Part shown: one piece after another, positions 36,228 to 37,812 of the stretch
Numbering within the stretch: position 1 is the first letter of the stretch
How the letters are laid out: every line of letters starts with the position of its first letter
Assembly (NCBI GenBank): GCA_028277625.1
Contig: JANQFW010000013.1
Span: 1-37,812, forward strand
Direction of reading: 5' to 3'
Source: Candidatus Gastranaerophilales bacterium
GTDB lineage: Bacteria; Cyanobacteriota; Vampirovibrionia; Gastranaerophilales; JANQFW01
DNA: 37,812 bases
Notes under the pieces: model-generated
The model's input: the letters and a program-made list of their open reading frames with translations, nothing else
What the model was told of the DNA's origin: nothing
Database searches by the model: none
Translations under genes and position numbers: made by a program

Positions 36228-37202
36228 ATGGATAAATTAATAAAAGTACAAAATCTTATAAAAGAGTTTCCTATTCACAAAGGCTTCTTCAATAAAAAAG
36301 TGGGGGCCGTGCATGCCATAAACAATATAAGTATTGACATATATAAAGGCGAAACTTTAGGATTGGTTGGAGAGTCTGGTTGTGGAAAGTCTACAACCGG
36401 CAGGTGTATTTTGGGGCTAGAAAAACCAACAAGTGGAACTATTCTTTTTGATGGCATAGACACTAACAATTGTGATGCTGACCAGAAAAAAGAATTGAAA
36501 AAAAGAATGCAGATAATTTTTCAGAACCCGTATTCTAGTCTTAATCCAAGAATGACGATTGGTGACACCCTAAAAGAGCCAGTAGCTATACATAAGCATA
36601 TGTCTAAAAGCGAAATCGATACAAATATTAAAAAACTGCTCGATGTGGCAGGATTACCGTCAACCGTATTGAATAAATACCCACATGAATTTTCCGGGGG
36701 GCAGCGACAAAGAGTAGGTATTGCCAGGGCTTTGGTTTTAACCCCTGAGTTTATTGTGGCAGATGAGCCTGTTAGTGCATTAGATGTTAGTATTCAGGCG
36801 CAGATTATTAATTTGCTTCAGGATCTTAAAGAAGAGCTTAGCTTAACATATTTATTCATATCTCACGATTTAAGCGTGGTTAAGTATATTAGTGACAGGG
36901 TTGCGGTAATGTATCTGGGTGAAATTGTAGAACTTGCAGCTTCTGAAGAGTTGTTTAATAGTCCTAAACACCCTTATACACAAGCTCTGTTAAGTGCTAT
37001 ACCAGTCCCTGACCCAAATAACAATGAATCCAAACGAATTTTGTTGGCTGGGGATATACCTAGTCCTGCAAATCCACCACAGGGCTGTAAGTTTCATACT
37101 CGCTGCAAATATGTTATGGATATATGTAAAAAAGAGATTCCGCCTACTTATAGAGTGCAAGATAATCATCAAGCGGCATGCTACCTTCTAAAAGATGCCT
37201 AA
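36228..37202 (+). CDS. oppF: Oligopeptide/dipeptide ABC transporter ATP-binding protein (OppF/DppF type)
   Basis: Cytoplasmic ATPase of a peptide-import ABC system, about 324 residues from ATG 36228 (GGGA ribosome site; the TTG at 36219 is less likely). Walker A 'GESGCGKSTTG', the Q-loop 'IFQNPYSSLNPRM', signature 'FSGGQRQRVGIARAL', Walker B 'FIVADEPVSALD' and the H-loop 'LFISHDLSVV' are intact. The C-terminal Opp/Dpp extension is present ('SAIPVPDPN', then 'PQGCKFHTRCKYVMDIC' with its conserved cysteines). The partner genes (oppA, B, C, D) are not adjacent. OppF versus DppF cannot be separated here. Confidence 0.92.
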   Translation: MDKLIKVQNLIKEFPIHKGFFNKKVGAVHAINNISIDIYKGETLGLVGESGCGKSTTGRCILGLEKPTSGTILFDGIDTNNCDADQKKELKKRMQIIFQNPYSSLNPRMTIGDTLKEPVAIHKHMSKSEIDTNIKKLLDVAGLPSTVLNKYPHEFSGGQRQRVGIARALVLTPEFIVADEPVSALDVSIQAQIINLLQDLKEELSLTYLFISHDLSVVKYISDRVAVMYLGEIVELAASEELFNSPKHPYTQALLSAIPVPDPNNNESKRILLAGDIPSPANPPQGCKFHTRCKYVMDICKKEIPPTYRVQDNHQAACYLLKDA

Positions 37203-37258
37203 TATAAACTATATGAGGTCTTAAGCGAATAACTTTAACTAGTGAACAAAATAAAAAA

Positions 37259-37274
37259 GGTTCTTTCCAGAACC
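37259..37274 (-). terminator. Minus-strand rho-independent terminator
   Basis: GGTTCT-GGAA-AGAACC on the minus strand is followed by TTTTTTATTTT. It probably ends the transcript of the minus-strand gene at the right edge (stop at 37498). On the plus strand no T-tract follows, so it does not serve oppF. Confidence 0.7.
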
Positions 37275-37497
37275 ACCATCGTTAGCACATTACCAAATTT
37301 TCGTTTAATTCTTTGTTTTATTTCCTTTACCCAATATTATAAAGTATTTGTTTTAATAAAAATTGCTAAAATTAACAAAAAAATAAAGAAATATTAAGAT
37401 AACTAGTGCTCATTATAAAACAGCAATTGCAATACCCCCTCTTTTTCTGAGAAAAGAGCTTACCATTGCAAATTTTTAATTATTAACTTAAAATTCG

Positions 37498-37812
37498 CTA
37501 ATAATAAGGTTTCTTTTTGTTTAATTCTTCTTTTTTATTGTTATTTATGTCTATTATATTATTATTTACTTGATTATTTTCATCTCTTAAAGCATTAGTA
37601 TCAACTGCTAAAGCAGTATTTGGCACTTTTGCAAGAGCTGGTATTTCTTTATATATTTTTAAATTTGCCAGCTTAGAACCGGAGCTGGTTTTTACAAGTT
37701 TATACTTGCCCAACTTAAATTTATCAAGCCTATCCCAAGCATTGATATACAGAGCGTGCTCTTTTACCTCTTGCTTTGCCTCTTCCCAAGCTTGTTCTAT
37801 AAATTTGTTTTG
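37498..37812 (-). CDS. Unknown protein, 3' end only (partial)
   Basis: The frame is open to the window edge (105 residues seen), so the gene begins to the right; the internal TTG near 37713 is not its start. The first part is helical and charged ('QNKFIEQAWEEAKQEVKEHA', 'INAWDRLDKFK'), then a Pro/Ala/Val stretch, and the tail is Asn/Lys-rich and disordered ('NNNIIDINNNKKEE'). I do not recognise it. Confidence 0.7.
   Translation of the reverse strand, partial: QNKFIEQAWEEAKQEVKEHALYINAWDRLDKFKLGKYKLVKTSSGSKLANLKIYKEIPALAKVPNTALAVDTNALRDENNQVNNNIIDINNNKKEELNKKKPYY

Overview
The window is AT-rich (roughly 30% GC by eye) bacterial chromosome with short intergenic gaps. The organism has a Gram-negative envelope: it encodes a Kdo transferase (waaA), a BcsC-like outer-membrane barrel, a TpsB/Omp85-type barrel and a lipoprotein. 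The gene set (AMIN-like domain, GH57/DUF3536 enzyme, TreT-type glycosyltransferase, c-di-GMP-responsive cellulose synthase, and a small protein resembling one conserved in that group) fits a Vampirovibrionia/Melainabacteria-like lineage. That placement is inference, not proof. No rRNA, tRNA or CRISPR array was seen.

Layout. 1-1,891 is a decayed accessory edge: the N-terminus of an IS5-type transposase abuts the 3' half of a DNA methyltransferase with a nuclease-like tail, followed by a convergent Fic gene broken by one frameshift. 2,020-5,566 is pheS-pheT on the minus strand with a strong terminator. 5,848-8,691 is aroC-aroK-aroB, three shikimate-pathway genes packed as an operon. 9,088-19,822 is a cellulose/exopolysaccharide region: a three-GAF protein with a winged-helix-like C-terminus, a membrane protein joining an AMIN-like periplasmic domain to a degenerate SDR-fold cytoplasmic domain, then the operon bcsC-like / GH8 lipoprotein / bcsA with PilZ. 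No bcsB is visible. 20,600-25,720 holds waaA, a GH57 enzyme and a TreT-like glycosyltransferase. 26,207-31,893 holds a small conserved protein, a secreted trypsin-like protease, a ClpX-like zinc-finger protein, and guaB-guaA. 32,020-37,812 holds a TpsB-like transporter with a small partner, a small secreted protein, a short M48 protease, a rhodanese, an orphan OppF-type ATPase and the 3' end of an unknown gene.

The most unusual non-coding signal is a dispersed repeat of about 112 bp with three copies (5,680-5,793; 19,836-19,947; 35,449-35,561). It has a near-perfect internal inverted repeat. Each of its six ends reads outward as CTGAAA (CTGAAG once), exactly 16 bases, then a TATAAT-like hexamer. 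It therefore looks like a palindromic element carrying divergent promoters; copies sit directly upstream of aroC/pheS and of the M48 gene. The most unusual protein is the AMIN-TM-SDR fusion next to the cellulose operon.
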